A stretch of 64,000 bases of DNA from Membranipora membranacea. Taxonomy: Eukaryota; Bryozoa; Gymnolaemata; Cheilostomatida; Membraniporidae. Below are positions 62,801-64,000 of the stretch, piece by piece. The position numbers and the translations under genes are program-made. How positions within the stretch are numbered: position 1 is the stretch's first letter; each line of letters begins with the position of its first letter. A model generated the notes under the pieces. That model did no database searches and was not told where the DNA came from. It saw only the letters and a program-made list of their open reading frames with translations. The stretch is from positions 2,976,001 to 3,040,000 of the forward strand of contig OU612073.1 in NCBI GenBank assembly GCA_914767715.1. Reading direction: 5' to 3'.

Positions 62801-63860
62801 CTCTTGAACAAATCCCTACCACTTATTTCTTATATACAGGAGATTCACGAATAGTGGAACGACTCCCAAGAGCGACTTAGGTTTCTATTGGCTCGATTTC
62901 TATGGCCGTATGACAGGACATCAATGCAAGCCCAGTTGTGGGCCTTTCAATTAAAAACAGCCAAAAATGCAATCTGATCTCATTGATGGAACTTCATACA
63001 TTCTGAGCGAGCGATTTAAGAGCGATTTTGTCTAATTGAAAGAACAAGTGAGTGAACATTTTGAGCAACGTGATAGTGATAATTTGCTTAAGTAAAGAAT
63101 CGCTCATTTTAATTGAAAGACACCTGGGTCGATACGTACCTGATTTATCTGTGGTGATCTCCACACTCTGAGATGATGTATCATCTTCTATCACAGTGTT
63201 ATTAGCCTGAGGCTGCTTCATAATCACCTCCTGTATCTTATTATCCTTCCCCACTATATATGTTTTTGTTACCGGGATCAAATTCCTGTTATCAATAAGA
63301 AAACGGATGCATCTATACGATGTTACAGAGTTTTAGGTCCCTGACTTAGCCTCAATCAAGCATGATCTAATTTACCTGCAGTTAGGTATGGAGCCGCCGC
63401 CGGCTCACCAGTAGAACGGGAATGAGCGGACTGCTGGCAATTTGGATCATACTTGATCTAGACTTGGCATGTATGTCCGGACAGACTGTTGGGCCTGTGT
63501 CTTTACAGATGTGGCAAATCTATGATTCTCAGGCGGTCATTGAAAGTTTCAATACGATACAATTTCAAATACTTTTTTTTGTTCTTGAGCCGGGCTTTTC
63601 TACGCTTACCAGGGGATGAATCACTGCAAACCAAAATTCAAGACTACTTTCAAAATGTCTTGAAAACTTGAAAAAAACATAATTCAAACTATCCGAAGCT
63701 TTACATCACCAGTGACTCAACCTCCTCGCTTACAGCTGGTGGTCTATATTGTCTTACATGGTTTGCTCGTCCTGTGTTTTAGGACTGGTCAGTCTGACTG
63801 TAGTAGTGACAGTATTTTTAGGTAAGCTTATCTCTGTTATATTAGGTGTTTTCTTTGCTC
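44895..63860 (-). CDS. Large C2H2 zinc-finger protein, 17 fingers (5' end outside window)
   Basis: Twenty-three exons: 63758-63860, 63610-63623, 63376-63403, 63140-63285, 62208-62380, 60756-60981, 59753-59884, 59345-59445, 58883-58972, 58215-58466, 57644-57725, 57081-57290, 55899-56054, 55426-55647, 54847-55066, 54181-54361, 53329-53521, 51401-51552, 50331-50438, 48646-48844, 46970-47055, 45500-45709, 44895-44960. All phases agree and give 1,115 residues before TAA. The N-terminus is polar and acidic (SDDEEFEHEDEESRLVQEG). Fingers 1-4 lie at 58.4-59.9 kb (CNHC...HLKAEH to CEQC...HMQRRH), then a linker rich in G, S, V and D. Fingers 5-16 lie at 51.4-56.1 kb; finger 5 has a long loop (CTVC...FCDHLRKDH) and finger 13 has C-x4-C (CDFERC). 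Finger 17 is split at 48.8/50.4 kb. The C-terminus is acidic and repetitive (EENIEEQIITEEIITEEN). Many introns cut fingers in two. Linkers such as HTGEKRYKC indicate DNA binding in the nucleus. Target and orthologue unknown. The first three exons are less certain. Confidence 0.85.
45136..45222. mobile_element. Short foldback element in a zinc-finger gene intron
   Basis: TGCTGGTTTTGGCATTCCATTGGCAACAAC at the left is mirrored by GTTGTTAATGGAACTCCAAAACCAGCA at the right, with a loop of about 25 bp. The outer 12 bp pair perfectly. It lies between the last two coding exons. Probably a small MITE relic. Confidence 0.65.
47058..47255. repeat. Two tandem ~100-bp repeats next to a splice acceptor
   Basis: The blocks at 47,060-47,160 and 47,162-47,255 share 'agggaaa.atggttt.tta.ccaataggatacaat' and 'tatatgac'. 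The first abuts the acceptor of the exon 46970-47055, so the pyrimidine tract of that acceptor has been duplicated into the intron. Confidence 0.7.
49893..49981. mobile_element. Short foldback element in a zinc-finger gene intron
   Basis: ATGGTTAACGCCAATGG at the left end and CCATTAGCGCTAACCAT at the right end are inverted repeats with 15 of 17 positions paired, 55 bp apart. Nothing coding is inside. Likely a small non-autonomous element. Confidence 0.5.
56452..56499 (-). CDS. Candidate 48-nt cassette exon of the zinc-finger gene
   Basis: Between exons 57081-57290 and 55899-56054, both flanks in phase 1, lies a segment with acceptor (gtgcgactgtag) and donor (gtaagtatc) whose 48 nt keep the frame and contain no stop. 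Inserted, it would add KELLPYCELLPQPIH between VSY and YNNQK, in the linker ahead of finger 5. The splice sites and the neutral phase support it; nothing else does. Confidence 0.35.
56990..57085. repeat. Dispersed repeat copy overlapping an exon donor
   Basis: 'tgagcacatctcacaaatatc', 'cctcatcttggaattgccctctcataaaatatgaaaaagcaactctta' match 58,590-58,675 in the same order. The inner edge of the repeat supplies GTAAGAGTTGC, the donor used by exon 57081-57290. Confidence 0.7.
58590..58675. repeat. Dispersed repeat, second copy
   Basis: 'cacatttcacaaatatcctaag', 'cctcatctgggaattgccctatcacaaagtatggaaaagcaactcttaa' pairs with 56,990-57,085. It lies in the intron between exons 58215-58466 and 58883-58972. 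Weaker echoes of its centre ('gggaaggtaactcccaat') occur near 61,720 and 55,820. Confidence 0.7.
61205..62165. repeat. Two direct repeats of ~350 bp in a zinc-finger gene intron
   Basis: 61,205-61,610 and 61,815-62,165 share 'caagtctgaacag', 'atcaaagtgcttatg.ggagtaaacagcctgattg.accattgaaa', 'gagatcagcacct.agcaaggagagagcaaatcac' and 'attataaacac' in the same order, with about 200 bp of unrelated sequence between them. No coding content is visible. Confidence 0.8.
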
Positions 63861-64000
63861 CTGTATATCAAATAGAAACCAACACTAAACTTTTCAATAT
63901 AGCATAATATGGGAAGTATGGTTTCTTCTTTCATTTCTCAGCTAACTTAGAAAATGGGCATGGTGAACATAGGAAATTAACGATGGAGAACCAATACTTA

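Noticed and set aside
63409-63519. Frame with C-x2-C start (ICHICKDTGPTVCPD...), resembling the start of a zinc-finger-associated (ZAD) domain, with acceptor and donor.
   Set aside because: Its exit phase (0) does not fit the next coding exon, the second cysteine pair is missing, and an overlapping frame is equally open. Kept out of the gene model.

Overview
The window is animal genomic DNA, most probably from a marine or other soft-bodied invertebrate. The evidence is intron-rich protein genes with GT-AG introns that often split codons, an AT-rich background, C2H2 zinc-finger exons, LINE reverse-transcriptase remnants, foldback (MITE-like) elements, and mucin-stalk membrane proteins. I cannot name the species. 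There are no operons, no CRISPR array, and no rRNA or tRNA that I could recognise. Almost all long open frames are intronic or repeat noise; the real coding sequence lies in short exons, which I rebuilt by hand from splice sites and reading phase.

Layout. 1-4,810: gene A, minus strand, four exons of a secreted or type I membrane protein whose 3' part lies beyond the left edge. 4,811-7,100: no gene, one clear 254-bp foldback element. 7,100-11,050: a plus-strand region with a tandem duplication and the 3' part of a gene (gene C) that seems to offer several alternative terminal exons, two of them ending in tyrosine-rich tails. 11,400-35,900: a block of about 24 kb of interleaved, repeatedly duplicated AT-rich repeat modules carrying decayed LINE fragments, one long palindrome and one broken intronless coding sequence. 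35,950-36,820: two small minus-strand open frames, one with a membrane segment, unassigned. 36,970-43,000: gene B, minus strand, complete in seven exons (475 aa): signal peptide, extracellular domain, threonine stalk, membrane span, cytoplasmic tail with 11 tyrosines. Genes A and B are paralogues with identical intron phases. 44,120-63,860: a large minus-strand gene for a protein of at least 1,115 aa with 17 C2H2 zinc fingers, at least 23 exons, 5' end beyond the right edge.

How the parts relate. A and B look like a tandem family of surface receptors, with the repeat block grown between them. Gene C, divergent from A, carries receptor-like tyrosine motifs in exchangeable tails. A cluster of variable cell-surface receptors (recognition, adhesion or immunity) is the most interesting reading, but it is an inference: no ligand, known domain name or orthologue could be established from sequence alone. 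The zinc-finger gene is a probable nuclear DNA-binding regulator and seems an unrelated neighbour.
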